The notes beneath the pieces were generated by a model. That model ran no database searches, was not told the DNA's origin, and worked only from the letters and a program-made list of their open reading frames with translations. Shown piece by piece: positions 23,636 to 36,499 of a DNA stretch of 64,000 nucleotides; the first letter of the stretch is position 1; every line of letters begins with the position of its first letter. The position numbers and the translations under genes are program-made. The DNA is from Turnera subulata (lineage: Eukaryota; Streptophyta; Magnoliopsida; Malpighiales; Passifloraceae), in NCBI GenBank assembly GCA_028386065.3, contig JAKUCV010002895.1:60516-124515 (forward strand), given 5' to 3'.

Positions 23636-24319
23636 CTCCCCCTTGAATATTGTTGTACTTTGGGTAGAATACGCTTTTTGGGATAACTGCCTCATTAAAA
23701 ACCTTACCAAGGAAAACCCAGTGGGATAAAAACTTGGTGAAGGAAAAAAGAGTGTAGTGCATATTCTACTCCCCCTCATTTTGGCCTCCATTGATTGCTT
23801 GATGTTGTTGCATGCCAATCGTCCTTGTCAGCTTCTGGTGACATGTGTTTTGTCTGATCATTTTTATTACATCATAACTTCAATTGGACAGAGTTGGCAG
23901 GATAATCTTCATAATTTTGTCGTTGGAGCGTCTATCTTCCCATCTTGCTTTTGTAGTCCTGATGATATTGCAATATTATGTGCAAAGTTGCAGCTGATGT
24001 CCGTCTGTATTTTATATGGACTAAGAAAGAGATCTACATCTGCAAAAACAACTTTACTCTCTTTCAGGTTTACATGATTACACATTTGTTATTCCCCGAA
24101 GATAAGAGCAAATACATATAATGCCGATAGGCTTAAATCAAAAGCTTCAGGCTTTATGTTACAAGCAATACATATTGCATTTAGACAGAGTACTCCATGA
24201 CCAGTCTAATAGCACGGTATTTGGAAACTTCTTCTGGAGTTCCAATCACTAAACATATAAATTTATCCATACTCAGAATGATTTAAATTCGGTTCAATTT
24301 TTTTTTTTTGTAATTTCCC

Positions 24320-24680
24320 GGGAATTAGTTGCTTCAGGCAACTTGGATCCTTCAGGGATCTTCATGTATATATCATGACTTATGGATCTATATTAATAAA
24401 TAGGCTGTAATAGCATTCACTAGATGCATTTCAAATTCTTTTCATATGATGCCAGACTTATTAACATAATTGCATCCACCATAGGGGAGTAAATCTCCTC
24501 ATAATTAAAATCAGGTCGTTCAGGTAAAACCTTGTGCAACCGTGCTTTATATCTCTTTTATATTTTCCGCATTAATATCCGTTTCTACGACTAATCAATT
24601 TTACACCCTCTGGTGTACGGACTACAGGTCCGAAAAATATCTTGCTTCATAAGCGAGTCTAACACAGCCTTTAATTATAT
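24320..24680 (-). pseudogene. Decayed copia reverse transcriptase fragment
   Basis: On the minus strand, pieces of a copia reverse transcriptase can be read in shifting frames: an ETYSPVVDAI-like block (here EIYSPMVDAIM) near 24465-24500, an EMHLVNAITAYL-like block, and a DIYMKIPEG block near 24330-24370. Stops and indels separate them. The order and wording match the copia RT N-terminal region. Confidence 0.75.
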
Positions 24681-25429
24681 CTCTTTATTTTGGCCAGTCA
24701 TACAACGCCTACTTTCATTAGTAGGTTCATGATCCTCATTTTTAATATTTAGCGCTATAAATTAATATTGTATTCTGTCGACGGTTATTTCTCGTCGGTT
24801 CCATCTTATCCCTGACACTGTAATTGAGATCTCATCATGTTCATTTATTTCAGGTACCTGAGTTACTTCTGGAAATTTATCAATTGTGTCAGAGAATCAA
24901 CCTCTTCTGGAGGACTTTTAATTCAAACCTCTACTGGAGGTCTTATTTTCTCACTGGGGCCATCTTATCACTTTTGCTCCTTTTTCTCTATCGAGAATTT
25001 CTTTTCTTTTTGGAACCGAGTATAATCTATAGATTCATTTGCATACTTACATTGTTCTTCAGGAACATCAATCTTAAACAGGAGCATTTGCAGCTGGTAT
25101 ATGGTCACACTTAATTTAAATGTGTCTGGCAATTGCATATCAATTTTCCTGCAAATGGATCATCTTTTGAACTTCAGGTTCATACTAATTTATTCGAGGA
25201 TCAAAAACTAGATATTGATAAATCATTTCAATAATCTCTTGATCCAGCTGCTTCTTTCCTCCCCCTTATGTTGGGTAAACTCTAACATCAAATTAACATA
25301 CCCAACATACACAACATATATTCCCAATATTCTTTAAGGACCAACAAAACATTGCTGTGGTGGGACTAACTGGAGAACATTCAAAGAAGAATGGTTCTCA
25401 TACATATGTTTAAACAAGTAATCTATCTG

Positions 25430-25731
25430 TTGGGTTCAACATTAACCCTGAAACTCTGAGCCTCACCATTAATGTTGACCCTAACACTGTCGTTCTAGGA
25501 AAACCACATACCACCCCTGTTGTTTTCTCCAGGTATCTCAAACCGATTCGTTGGAGGAAAACGAAGTGGAATCACACCATGATTCTCTCCTGCTTGCCAC
25601 AAAGTCTCAGTAATCAGTACCATGTTAGGCTTGTACTGATTCTTCAGATCCCTGAAGGTACGCATAAAGTCTTGAGACCTTCTTGCTATACCCCTGCAAT
25701 TCCACAATAAAAGTCGTACCTTAGGCCACAT
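25430..25731 (-). pseudogene. LINE endonuclease fragment
   Basis: The minus-strand peptide LLLWNCRGIARRSQDF, followed by NMVLITETLW, matches the start of the apurinic-endonuclease domain of plant L1-type LINEs (WNCRG and the ET catalytic glutamate). The frame stops after GGMWFS, but similar sequence continues to about 25430. Only the 5' part of a LINE is present, inside the degenerate copia element. Confidence 0.75.
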
Positions 25732-25839
25732 CCGAAAATTTTAAGGGCCTCAAATTCAAATAACATAATTGAATATATAAATGCTTAATTAAAATAAATA
25801 AGCAAGGGGCCTTATATTAATTACCCCAAGTAAAGTAAA

Positions 25840-26045
25840 ATGGCAGGAAATTAAAATAATGGGCCTAGTACGAGCCCATAAGTAAAATTAAACACGAAAA
25901 AATTAAATATAGTGGGCCCTATTATAGCCCAATTAAAAATAAATGGCTGGAAATTAAATGCAATAGGCCTTTTTATAGCCCAATTAAAATAAATAGCTGA
26001 AAATTTAAATGCAATAAGCCTTTTATTAATTAGCCCAATAAAAAT
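25840..26045. repeat. Degenerate tandem repeats with GGCC...AGCCCAATTAAA
   Basis: Several diverged units of about 55-65 bp contain TATAGCCCAATTAAAA and ATGCAATAGGCC-like words. They lie in the leader region of the minus-oriented copia element. Confidence 0.6.
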
Positions 26046-26138
26046 TAAATCAGCAGATTAGGCAGCTTAGCCGGCCATATAGGCCTAATATGAGCCCAAG
26101 CTTACAATAAAGTAAATAAATAAAATAAATACAATAGC

Positions 26139-26275
26139 CTTCTGGGCTTGCCGGGAAAAAAACCCGAGGTATCAAATTCCGGCCAAACACTTCTAGGTTT
26201 GCCGGGAAAAATTCGAGGCGTCGGATTCCGGTCAAAACACTTCTGGGTTTGCCGGATTCCGGCCAAAATCATTGA
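26139..26275. repeat. Tandem repeat, units of about 50 bp
   Basis: Three units start at 26139, 26190 and 26240. Each begins CTTCTGGGYTTGCCGG or close to it and ends near ATTCCGGYCAAA; the third is shortened. Confidence 0.8.
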
Positions 26276-27241
26276 TCACCGTGCAGGAAAATTAAATGCT
26301 ATGGGCCTTTTAATAGCCCACCCGATTATTATTCCGGTATATATACTTTTTTTATTATTTTTTTATCTCTCTTTTTTTTCATTTTTTTCTTTTTCTATTT
26401 TTTTCTCACTTTCCTTTCCTTTTTTTCTTTTTTTCTTTTCTCTTTCCGTTTTTTCTAGTTTTTCAGTTTTTTTTTTTGAAGCAGGCTGGCCCGAAACAGT
26501 GCCAGCCCAGTTACTGGGGCCCAGGCTAAGGCAGCCCAGGTCCAAAATTCTCCAAGCCCAGGTGCCAAAGCCCACGAGGCTGGCCCAGGTCCAGGGCATC
26601 CAAAAACCAGCCGGGCGCGGGTCACACAACCGGGTCTGTGCTTGACCCGTGAGCACAGCCGGGTTGTTGTCGGGTGGCTAGTTGCAAGTGGCGGTGGCGA
26701 GACGAGGCGGCACCGGGAAGAAGGCTACTACGACGTGGTGGCGTCGCGACCGGTGGTGCTGCGTCGGCGACGAAGGACGGCTCGGCTACTGTCCGTCGTC
26801 GTCGCGTGGAGGTGGCGGTGGCTATGGATCTGCTACGGGCCGGCAAAGGCGAGACGACGGCGGCGGCTGCTGCGAGAGGAGGGGAGATGGCGGAAGGAGG
26901 GCGAGGGCGGCGCGGTGCCATCGACAGGCAGCAGGAGGCAGGTGCAGGCGAGGCAGACCCGACGGGTCTTGCCGAGTCGCGGGCGTGGCCGTCGGGTTTC
27001 TTCATCCCGGCGGCGCGTCCGCCGGCAGCATAGGTCGGGGAAGGTACCGGTCGGTTGGCGACGGCGAGGGGAAGGCAGTGGTGGTGGCGGTGAGACGAGA
27101 AACAGGCCGGAACCGTTATGGGTGAACAGTAACCCTAGGTGGCCAAACTGTTCTCGTTCCTCTTCTTCTTCGGTTTGTTTTTCGTTTCTTCTCTGCCGGT
27201 TTTCTTCTCAGTTGGTTAGAGGCGTTATCGTGCTGATAACG

Positions 27242-27440
27242 TGTTATGAATTTGTGTGTTTAATGTAGTGAAATTGTTAAAGAGGAAGAAGATGAAGAAA
27301 AAATTGGAGATAGAGCGGTAAGGAGAAGAGCTCATTCCATGCTCGTTAACTGCATTCAATTAATTGCTTCAGTGTAGGAGAAGATATATATACAGATAGT
27401 AGGTACAATAGTATTCATCTATAAAACACGTTTTATAGCA
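27242..27440 (-). repeat. LTR (5' in element orientation)
   Basis: 199 bp, eight mismatches to 23437-23635. It is followed by the ATTAC target duplication. Confidence 0.9.
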
Positions 27441-27445
27441 ATTAC

Positions 27446-27797
27446 AATAATGTTACTTTTAATAGTGTCTCTTCATAAGCCTGAGTTTGAATAGTAATAA
27501 ATCAGCATGAAGTGTTTAAGCTTTGATCAGTTACCTTATGCAATTCAATTGCAAAGTCTTTTCTGTATTTATTGAAAAATATGGCCAAAATAAGATTTTA
27601 GGTTAATAAAGATATTATTTTTTATCTCATTTGGTACCAAAAAAAAAAGAAACTCGCCCTAGCTATTCCAAGATGGATTATGAGCAGAGTACGATCTTGA
27701 TAAATCAAAATCCTGTTTTATAGCTATTTTTACCTTATCCTACCTAATATATATATACTTTTGAAAAACAAAAGTCATGTTTTTGCATTCTATATAT
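27446..27797. other. Short AT-rich spacer
   Basis: No gene or RNA recognised between the degenerate copia element and the outer inverted-repeat element. Confidence 0.4.
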
Positions 27798-28314
27798 GGG
27801 GGTTGCTACTGTACCTTTGCAAAATCAAAGGTACCAAAACCCAAGCAATGTGGCCCAACTGTATTTAAACTAGTGGATCAAAAAATAATAATTATAGTTT
27901 TGTCTAATATTATTAAAAAATTATATATTGATCCTTACATTATTTTTTTTTATACTATTTCATACATATCTTATACAATTTAAAACCTAACCTGATAATA
28001 AATAATTAATTTAAATGTATGTTGCACAGGATTTGTTATTGGTCTAAAATAATTTTTTTCTTTACATGTAAAAGAAATTAGAAAAAAATTTGTTTTTGTA
28101 TATAATAAAAATGAAAAGAAAAAAATGAAAAACTATGAAAATTTTTTAAAAGGTATAGCATAATTCATTATAATATTCTATAAATATTTTTACTATTTAA
28201 CTAAAAATTTTACAATTTTAGAAAGCTATAGAATAATTCATTCCAATATCCTATGAATATTTTTCATATTTCATAAAAAAATTATGAAAAATTTTAATAG
28301 GTAAAGAATAATTC

Positions 28315-28437
28315 TGTAACAGCCCGGGAAAAAATTTTGTATTTTTACCTGACTGTAAAAGTTCTTTTACCGCGATTTACCGAAAGAATTAATCTTGGGT
28401 AATTAGTTCAAGGTAAATCAAGCATCGTTTTTATTCC
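28315..28437 (+). repeat. Truncated LTR end of the nested family
   Basis: About 120 bp beginning TGTAACAGCCCGGG closely match the first 120 bp of the nested solo-LTR family, including the AATCTTGGGTAATTA word. The rest of the copy is missing. Confidence 0.75.
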
Positions 28438-31400
28438 TTTATTATTAAAATAAATAGAATTTAAAGTCGAACAATAAAAAAAGGAATATAGAATTAATAT
28501 AAAATTTAAAAAAATTATTTATAAAAAATAATTACATAATGATAATTTCTTATTTAAAAAATATAATTGTATTTTTTATATAACGAAGAAAACCAAATAC
28601 ATGAGAAGCTAAAAACTATGTATAGAAACTTAAGATTAAGAAAAAAATATTTTTTCAAATTACGAATTAAAATAAATAGTATGTACATGAATGGAGAGAG
28701 AGAAGGAATAGAAAATTTGTGTAAATTTTAAATAGTTTCTATGTCTTATAAAAAAAAAATGAATGATTAATGAAAGAATTAAATTATTTTACAAGGCTAG
28801 GAATGTAAATTAAAAGTTTAAATATTAGTGAACAAGCAAATAAATGATAACCATAAAAGCTGATTATAAAAAAATATAAAGTCCATTTTATTGATTAAAA
28901 AAAGTCCATATAGAGATAAAGGTACTTTTTTAAAAAAATCTCATATAATATAATTTTAAAATTAAAAAAATTAAACTGTCTCAAGGATTAAAAAAATAAG
29001 CTATTTATATAAAATAAATTAATAGAGGGAATATGGAATCGATATGCTAAAAATTATGTTGTGTCCAAAAAATTTAAAATTATTAGTGTAATCTCTTAGA
29101 ATCTATACATAGTAAAATAAATAAACAAGAAAATTAAAAATGTAGACTGACGAAAATAAAAATTTAATAAATTATATACTCATAAAATAGCCTTCAGATA
29201 TTATACTATTGTAATCATTAAAAACTGAAAAGCTATATAAAAAATAAAGATGAAACGCCCCGACCCGTATTTACCGTACACAGTAAACACGTGCCGGAAC
29301 TGTGACAACCCAACCAAAATAACCCAGCATACAGTGTAAACAACAATAACTGAGACGCCCCGACCCGTATTTATTGTACACAGTAAACACGTGCCGGAAC
29401 TGTGACCACCCGACCCAACAAAGCCCAAGCATACAGTGTGAACTACAATAACTCGGCCCAACGGCCCAAAATAGTAAAACATCATGGATAATAAAACCCG
29501 GCCCAATGGCCCAATATGTAACAGCCCAAGTAAAAATTTCATTTTTACCGGGACTGTTTAAGTTAATGTACAGTAATTTACCATTTACTTTTAATCTTGG
29601 GTAATTAAATTATGGTAAATTGAGTATTGGATTTTGAAACCGAGCCTTGTCCTATGTTCGGGAATTTTCTGCGGATTTTACGGACCAAAGTTGGGATTTT
29701 TTCGGGTCCGAGAATCTTCGGAAAAAGCCGGGTTTATTCTCGAATTAACGGACCAGAAATAAGATAAGTGGGTATACCGGATATTTTCTGGTCCAGGTGG
29801 GCCACACTTCACATGCAGCATAGTAACTGCATAATTGAAGTTCAATTATTCAGCCGCCAATTCCTATTCAGCCTGTGAACTATCTATTATACATGTGATA
29901 AACCAGTGATTTTGCTTCCTATAAACTATTTTTCTTCTGCTGCATCGCCACCATCACCTGCTCCTCACCTTCTCCCCTGCAAAATCTTTTCCTGCAAAAA
30001 CCTTTTCCTTCATTACAAAATCAAAGGAAGAAATAGAAAAAAAAAACTCTCCATTCCTGCAAAATCGTTTGAAGCAGAAAAGAAAAGAAAAAAAAAAACA
30101 AACAACTACACACCCACACCCCTGCCACGTCACCCATCTTCTTCCCCTTCTTTCTTTTTTTTCTTCCGGCCGAACACAACCACACCGGCCACCACCAACC
30201 ACCTCTCCCTTCCATTTTTCTTCTTCTCCAACCCGTGGCCGTGAACCACCCAAGGACCGCCTGCACCCCCGGCCGCCTTGCCTTCCTCCTTCTTCCTCCC
30301 TTCTCCTCTCGACCGGCCGCCCCTCCCCGCGTTCCTCATCGCAGCAGACGCCGGCAAGCCACCTACGCGACGACGCCGCCGCCAACCTCCCTGCTCGCGC
30401 CGTCTCTTCCGCCGCCCCCTCGCCTGTAGGCCGCCCCGCTGCAGCTGCTCGTCCCCGTCGTGCCAGCGCCGCCGTCAAGCTCAAGGTGAGCCATGGATGT
30501 GCAGATCCGTTTTGTAGGGGCTCGACCCGGATATGAGATGTGGGTCGCGGGTTGACCCGTGTGGATGTCGGGTTGGGCTGGATGGGTTGGTGTGATGTTG
30601 GGCTTGAGCTGAGTTTTGTGAGCTTGGGCTTAAGGCTCTAGTGTTGGGCTTAGGGTGAGATGGGTTAAAATGGTTAGATTGGGTTTAGGCTTTGGGCTTG
30701 GGACTAGACTTAGGCCCAGTCCGATTTAGTAAAAAAAAAAAAAGAAAAAAAGAGAGAGATAGAAAGAAAATAAAATCTGGAAAAAAATATAAAAGAGGAA
30801 AATTAATTTTGGAAAAATATTATATGGAATTAAATAGAGGGAAAATATAATTGTGGAATTAACGGGGAAATATAAATTTAGGGGAAGTATGTGGTATATG
30901 GAAAATAATTTTGGGAACATATATAAGGTAAGTAATAATTTGTAGAAATAGTATTTTGGAAAGTACATACTTAAGAAATAATTATGGAAAGGGTATTATC
31001 AAAGTATAATACCGGTACAATATCCGAGTATAGGAATAAGTATAGAAGGGTATTTTTGACACTTGAAATAAATGGTGAATGATGACGATAATGGAAAATT
31101 AATCCGGGGGAGTAACCGAGCTGAGTTAGTATTTAATTTACGATATACAGTAATAGCATAACATTTGCATATCATCTTATATGTGCATATTATTGGTTGA
31201 TATAGGAGTTGATAACGAGCAATTTGCTGAGGAACCGGACTTGGAACTTGCCGGACAATTTCATAATTGAATATCGGCTAAGGTGAGGATGGATAACCCT
31301 TGTTATGTTGCCTGTAATACTTTGTGTGCTTTGTTGTTCGATTGAATTGCTGAATTGTTGGTTGTTTGATTACTGCTGTGATATTATTGTTGCTTTTGAA

Positions 31401-31615
31401 CTGTGATGTTGATTTTGTGGATATTATGCTGAGATTGATGTTGAACTATTGACTGTGGAAATTGTGAAAAAGAAATTGGAGTTGAAATTGGAATTGATTT
31501 GAGATGTTGGTATAATTGTCATGTGGAGGTAGTGGTACGACCCGATGGTTTGAAAATTAATTTTGGGATGCTATGGTCGGTTTTTGGTTTGGTTGGCCCG
31601 TCATGCCTGAGGTTA

Positions 31616-31807
31616 GAGTATACCGAATACCCAGTGGCTCGGATATGCCGAATATCCGCGATGGCTCGGATATGCCGAATATCCGCAGTGGCTCAGATAT
31701 GCCGAATATCTGGTTGGCATGACGTCGCATGAGGTTGGGGTATACCGAATACCCAGTGGCTCGGATATGCCGAATATCCGCGGTGGCTCGGATATGCCGA
31801 ATATCCG
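31616..31807. repeat. Hairpin array in copy F
   Basis: Seven short inverted repeats sit in tandem: four CGGATAT-GCCGA-ATATCCG, one CAGATAT-GCCGA-ATATCTG, one GGGTAT-ACCGA-ATACCC and one GAGTAT-ACCGA-ATACCC with a mismatch. The array is itself an imperfect duplication of a block of roughly 115 bp. Confidence 0.9.
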
Positions 31808-32039
31808 GTTGTTTTGATACGAGGATTGGTTGTTGACTTAGCATCCGGAATTAATTGATTACCAGGTACGACCCTAGCTTGTCCAGTGACAAGGGCCCAG
31901 AAGATAAAATTGGTAATAATAATTAAGCATTCTTTTGGCCTTGACTCAGTTGTTGAGATATGTTGTTACTTATCTGTGATCGCTTTTGAGTATTACGGTT
32001 GCTTGCATATCACTGTTTATCCTTCGTCGGTGAGCACTT

Positions 32040-32077
32040 CGGACTCACCCCTCGCCTGCGGGGTTTCATCCCGTAGG
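32040..32077 (+). repeat. 38-bp conserved block, copy F
   Basis: The reverse complement is identical to 32603-32640 in copy A and differs at two positions from 36215-36252 in copy B. It contains a hairpin-capable pair, CCTACGGG and CCCGCAGG. Confidence 0.85.
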
Positions 32078-32602
32078 TTAAGTTGTTTCCGTAGTTCAGG
32101 TACGACGTTCGGTGGCTGCTGCTTTCTTCTCCACCTGACTCCGGATCCATACCACCGATGCATATGCATAAGTCTTCCGCTGCTATTCTATTGCTTATGA
32201 TGCTGTACTACATTTCCGCTGCTGTGTGTTATATATTGCTGTACTGCTGATTTCCTGTGATATGTATATTACTGATACTATCTGCCGCTGCTGAGAGCAT
32301 TGTGTTGGGTTTGAATAATGGTTCCCGAGTGTGGGCGACAGTTGTATTGATAGTTGCTATTGTATAATATTTGCACGTTGTACTGTCTGTTCTATCATTA
32401 TGAATAGTTTCGGCACGTGTTTACTGTGTTACGGTAAATACGGGTCGGGGCGCTTCACAATAATAGCGAAAACAATGCACAGCGGAAGACTTAAACTCAC
32501 TAACACTGTATGCGACACATGCAATCTATGGATCCAAGCCCGTCCGAGGGAAAACGCCGCAGCCCGTCAGGAATGCACCAAGCCTGTACAACAACATCTC
32601 AT

Positions 32603-32640
32603 CCTACGGGATGAAACCCCGCAGGCGAGGGGTGAGTCCG
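32603..32640 (-). repeat. 38-bp conserved block, copy A
   Basis: Reads CCTACGGGATGAAACCCCGC onward on the plus strand. It is identical to the block in copy F. Confidence 0.85.
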
Positions 32641-32961
32641 AAACGCTCACCGACGAAAGATAAACAGTGATATATTCAACCATAACACTTTCGAGGTAAA
32701 CACAACAATCAAATCAGATGAATATATCACAAACAACATAACAGCGGACTACATCTCAACCAACACAACAGAAGTAACCATCACAAACAACACGACAGAG
32801 GAATCTACTAAATCATATCAAGCGCATCATGATCAATACTGAACCAAGACCCAAAGATTACTTATTTTTATTACCGATTTTATCTTCCGGGCCCCGTCAC
32901 TGGACAAGCTAGGGTCGTACCTGGTTATTAACTAATTCTGGATGCCAGGCCCCACCACAAT

Positions 32962-33090
32962 CCGGGATCAACATCCCCATATCTCAAATCCGGGATCAAC
33001 ATCCTAATATCTCAAATCCGGGGTCAACACCCCAATATCACAAATCCGGGATCAACATCCCAATATCACAAATCCGGGGTCAACACCCCC
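32962..33090. repeat. Hairpin array in copy A
   Basis: Five units of about 28 bp. Stems alternate between GGGAT-CAAC-ATCCC (three units, one ending ATCCT) and GGGGT-CAAC-ACCCC (two units). The linker is AATATCACAAATCC-like. Confidence 0.9.
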
Positions 33091-36000
33091 AACCAACAAA
33101 CCCTCTGGCAAGACACCACAGAACTAGTCTCTAACCATCTAGTCGTACCACTACTTTCCAAGTGACAATTACATCATCATCTCAATATCAATCCAATTCC
33201 ATTTCCAATACTCATTATTCCTTTCTCAATTATCCACATTGACCAGTTCATCATTATTCTCAACACAGTATCACAATTCCAAAATCACAGTCTAACATCA
33301 TCATCAATATTCCTCCACAATCACATTCGATCAACAACCTCATGTCACCAATTATTCACAAATAGCAGTTCAACAATATTTCCAATACAACATACACAGG
33401 TCTAACATGATTCAACAACAACAACAACACCAACAATTCCATAGCAATCAAGTAACAGTCAACAGTCATTCCAGCAAATCAAACAAACAACAAAATACAC
33501 ACACAACATTACGGGCACATATCAAGGTTTATCCATCCTCACCTGATGTGTCTCTGAAACTGCTATCCGGTCAAATCCCGTTACCCTATATGTACATACA
33601 GGAACACAGTAATCACTTATAATGCTCAACATGATGTTTATGCTTGATGCCGGTTTAATCGTATTTAGACAACTTGTCTGTTCGTTTAATCATTTCCACA
33701 ATTTTCTTATTACCAAACAATTCATCCGGCTTGGGGGTAATTAATTTAATCCAACGGTTATATCAACCACATCCGTTTCAAATCAAAACCGACCCCGAGC
33801 GTCCAAGCCGATATCCCGGCCCTTTAGTCGCTCATGAAGAAAATATATATATTCATATTTATACCTATAAATACTTATAAGGCAATTCATATATAACCAT
33901 AAAATAATTTCTATAGTTTATATAGTAGGCCTTATAAATACAAAATTATGTACAATGAATTATATTTGTAATTAGGGTAAATTATGACCATTTATATATA
34001 GGTCTATTATATATATATACTAAAAGAAATAACTATTGTAAAACATATATATGTATGCAATTAGTAAATCATATATGACCGTAAATATGAGTTCATATAT
34101 AAAACTACAATTTTTAATTAAGTGAAGTCATAGTGTAATATTATTTTAATTACTGAGATATTTGTGATACAATATACATATATATAAATGTTTATATTTA
34201 CATATATAAGAGTGAGATCAGTGAGTAAAATAACATTATAGGTATATACTCACATTTATACGAGTTTTTTTATAATTTAACCCAATTCCAGTGTAATTAA
34301 AGAAATTCCGAAAACAGAATAAATATACTTTTGTCTGGCCCTTTTATGATTAAATTCAATTAAACATAATTGAAGGAATTTGAAAATTAATTAAATGTAA
34401 GGAAAAATTAAATAAAGACAGGACATAAAATAAAATCCGATTAAAATTAAATTAGTTATTCGTTAAATTATCGTTACTTTAGTGTTTGGGTTCCTTATCG
34501 TGGCTCGGGTTTGATTAAAGTTGCTTATGGTCCAAGGGTTCGGTTTTTACCCAAAGGGTCATTTCCGGCTCGCCGGAAAATTCCCGGGACTGCCGATGAC
34601 TCGCCGGAAGTTCGCCGGATTCCGGTATCCACTGTTCACAGCTCCACTCCGGTTACTGTTCATCACCAAACAAACCACCCAAACACCAAAACAACCCCAG
34701 CAGCTCCACCTTGTCGTCGGCAACCGAATCAACAAACACACAACAACAACCAAACAATCCGATCAGACCGACCCAACAGAAATCCAATTAAAGGGAGAGA
34801 AAGAAATTATAAAAGGGAAAAGGGGCAGGGCTCGCCACCGGGCCTTACCGACACAACCACTCGGCGGCGACGACGAACAGCGGTCAAGGGCGAGGCAGAA
34901 GACGGCGGCAGTCGCGCTTGCTGGTGCAGGCGCAGTGGTGGTTGGCAGCAGCGGCAGCAACGGGTGCAGAGGAGGATGAGAAGACGGGTGGCGGTCGCGA
35001 GCAGGCGGCGGGTGGTTGCAGCCGTCGGTGGCTGCCAAGGCGAGGCGACGGGAAGGAAGGCGAAGCCGGCGGATTTGCAGACGGCAAAGCAAGGTGATGG
35101 GGGGGTCGAGCTGGTGTTGGCGACGACGGCGGCGAATTGTGATGTTGCATAGGCGAAGGAGGAAGCCGGAAGAGAGAGGGGAGTGGCAGGGCAGCCGGAG
35201 GAGGAGGGAGGAAGAAGGTGAAGGTGGTGAACGGCGGCGGTTATGGTGGATTTGGAAAAAAAACAGAGGAGGGGAGGAAGGAGGCAGGGAAGGAAAGGAA
35301 AAGAAAAGGTAGGCAGAGGGAGGTTGAAGCAGAGATGAGGAAGGAAGAGGGATGGGGTAAGGAAGAGGAGAAGATAAAAGAGAGAGGGAAGAAGAGACAA
35401 AAGAAAAGGAAAATGGCAGACATGGAGTGGCCGGCAGCGAAATCACGAGAAAGAAAGAAGAAAGAAAAAAAAAAGGAAGGCGGGCCGGCGGCTGAAAGTG
35501 AAAGCAAAAGAAAAGAAAGATAAGGGAAAAAGAAAAGGAGAAGGAGAAAAGAAGGAAAAGAAGGAGGAAAGGTGGGGCCCGCACGGCTAGGGGAAAACCG
35601 GGAGAGAGGAAGAAACGTAGCCGGGAAAGAGGAAGAGGAAGGAAAGAGGAGAAAGAAGAGTGGCTCGGGCAACCACATTCGGCCGGTCCGGATTCTCGCG
35701 TCGGAATCCCGTAAACGCAGGGATACTCCCGTCTTTCCGACAAATCCCGTCCCAAGTCCAAAAATACAGCTTGGGCTCGGAAAATCCAATTAATCCTCCT
35801 GAACGTCGTCCAAGTCTCGGAACTGAAAACCGAGGCTCGGTTAGTTAGGAAGACACTCCCGAGCGCGGGAAAATCTCGGTTTCGAAAAACAACTCCCGAT
35901 TTACCGTGAATTAATTACCTAAGATTAATTCAACAATAAATCACGGTAAAACAATTTCTGCAGTCCCGGTAAAAATCCAAATTTTACCCGGGCTGTTACA

Positions 36001-36214
36001 ATAACTCGGGCCCAACGGCCCAAAATGATAAACATCACAAATAACAATACCGGCCCAGTGGCCCAACAACAATAATATAATGCACAGCGGAAGACTTATA
36101 AAACTCACTAACACTGTATGCGACACAGATGCAAACTATGGATCCGAGCCCTGTCCAAGGGATAACGCTGCAGCCTGTCTGGAATGCACCGAACCTGTAC
36201 AACAAACAACTCAT

Positions 36215-36252
36215 CCTACGGGATGAAAGCCCGCAGGTGAGGGGTGAGTCCG
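36215..36252 (-). repeat. 38-bp conserved block, copy B
   Basis: Two differences from the blocks in copies A and F; the stem words CCTACGGG and CCCGCAGG are kept. Confidence 0.85.
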
Positions 36253-36499
36253 AAGTGCTCACCAACCAAGGATAAACAGAGATATGCAGGCATCTATAAT
36301 ACTTCAAAGAAGAAATACAGACAATATTCACAACCATACCAAGCCAATACCATACAAGACAGACCAACCCAAAGACTCGTCCCAAACGTACCAAGGACTT
36401 TTTTTATTATTCCAATTTTATCTTTCTAGCCCCGTTACGGATAAGCTAAGGTCGTACCAAGCTATCAATCTGTTTATGGTGCCAGATCAAAAAGAACCC

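Larger units (their letters stand above)
23437..27440 (-). mobile_element. Degenerate Ty1/copia element, minus orientation
   Basis: A 4,004-bp element with 199-bp direct LTRs that differ at eight positions, flanked by the duplication ATTAC (23432-23436 and 27441-27445). Orientation is minus: a polypurine tract (AAGGGGGAG on the minus strand, 23636-23645) abuts the LTR at 23437-23635, and a primer-site-like GTTATCAGCACG lies inside the LTR at 27242-27440. The interior carries only remnants of copia reverse transcriptase, a LINE fragment, tandem repeats and a GC-rich leader (about 26480-27130). It cannot encode its own proteins. The 4 percent LTR divergence makes it older than the two plus-strand elements. 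Confidence 0.88.
29517..32457 (+). mobile_element. Inner solo-LTR-like element (copy F)
   Basis: An uninterrupted 2,941-bp copy in the opposite orientation. It begins TGTAACAGCCC and ends GGGGCGCTTCA, with the duplication CAATA at 29512-29516 and 32458-32462, and was inserted 166 bp from the same end of copy A. Regions in order: a conserved end, a C-rich leader-like tract (about 30100-30480) ending in the donor-like CAAGGTGAGC, AT-rich DNA, an acceptor-like ATATAGGAG near 31205, a hairpin array (31616-31807), a conserved 38-bp block (32040-32077) and the terminal end. Confidence 0.88.
29351..36000 (-). mobile_element. Middle solo-LTR-like element (copy A)
   Basis: Same family and orientation as copy B. 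It runs from 29351 to 36000 with the duplication ATAAC at 29346-29350 and 36001-36005, inserted 100 bp inside one end of copy B. Its own sequence (29351-29516 plus 32463-36000) is about 3.7 kb. It is in turn split by copy F. A GC-rich leader-like region (about 34570-35150) and a long polypurine/polypyrimidine tract (about 35160-35680) are copy specific. Confidence 0.85.

Noticed and set aside
26642..27268. Arginine- and glycine-rich plus-strand frames
   Set aside because: GC-rich leader DNA of the minus-oriented copia element; several frames are open at once and none resembles a protein family.
30069..30536. Proline/serine/arginine-rich frames on both strands
   Set aside because: Same type of leader DNA in copy F; low complexity and not shared in sequence with copies A or B.
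34763..35761. Long minus-strand open frame of 332 codons, rich in S, F, L and P
   Set aside because: It lies over a polypurine/polypyrimidine tract and the GC-rich leader of copy A; the composition alone opens several overlapping frames and no domain is recognisable.
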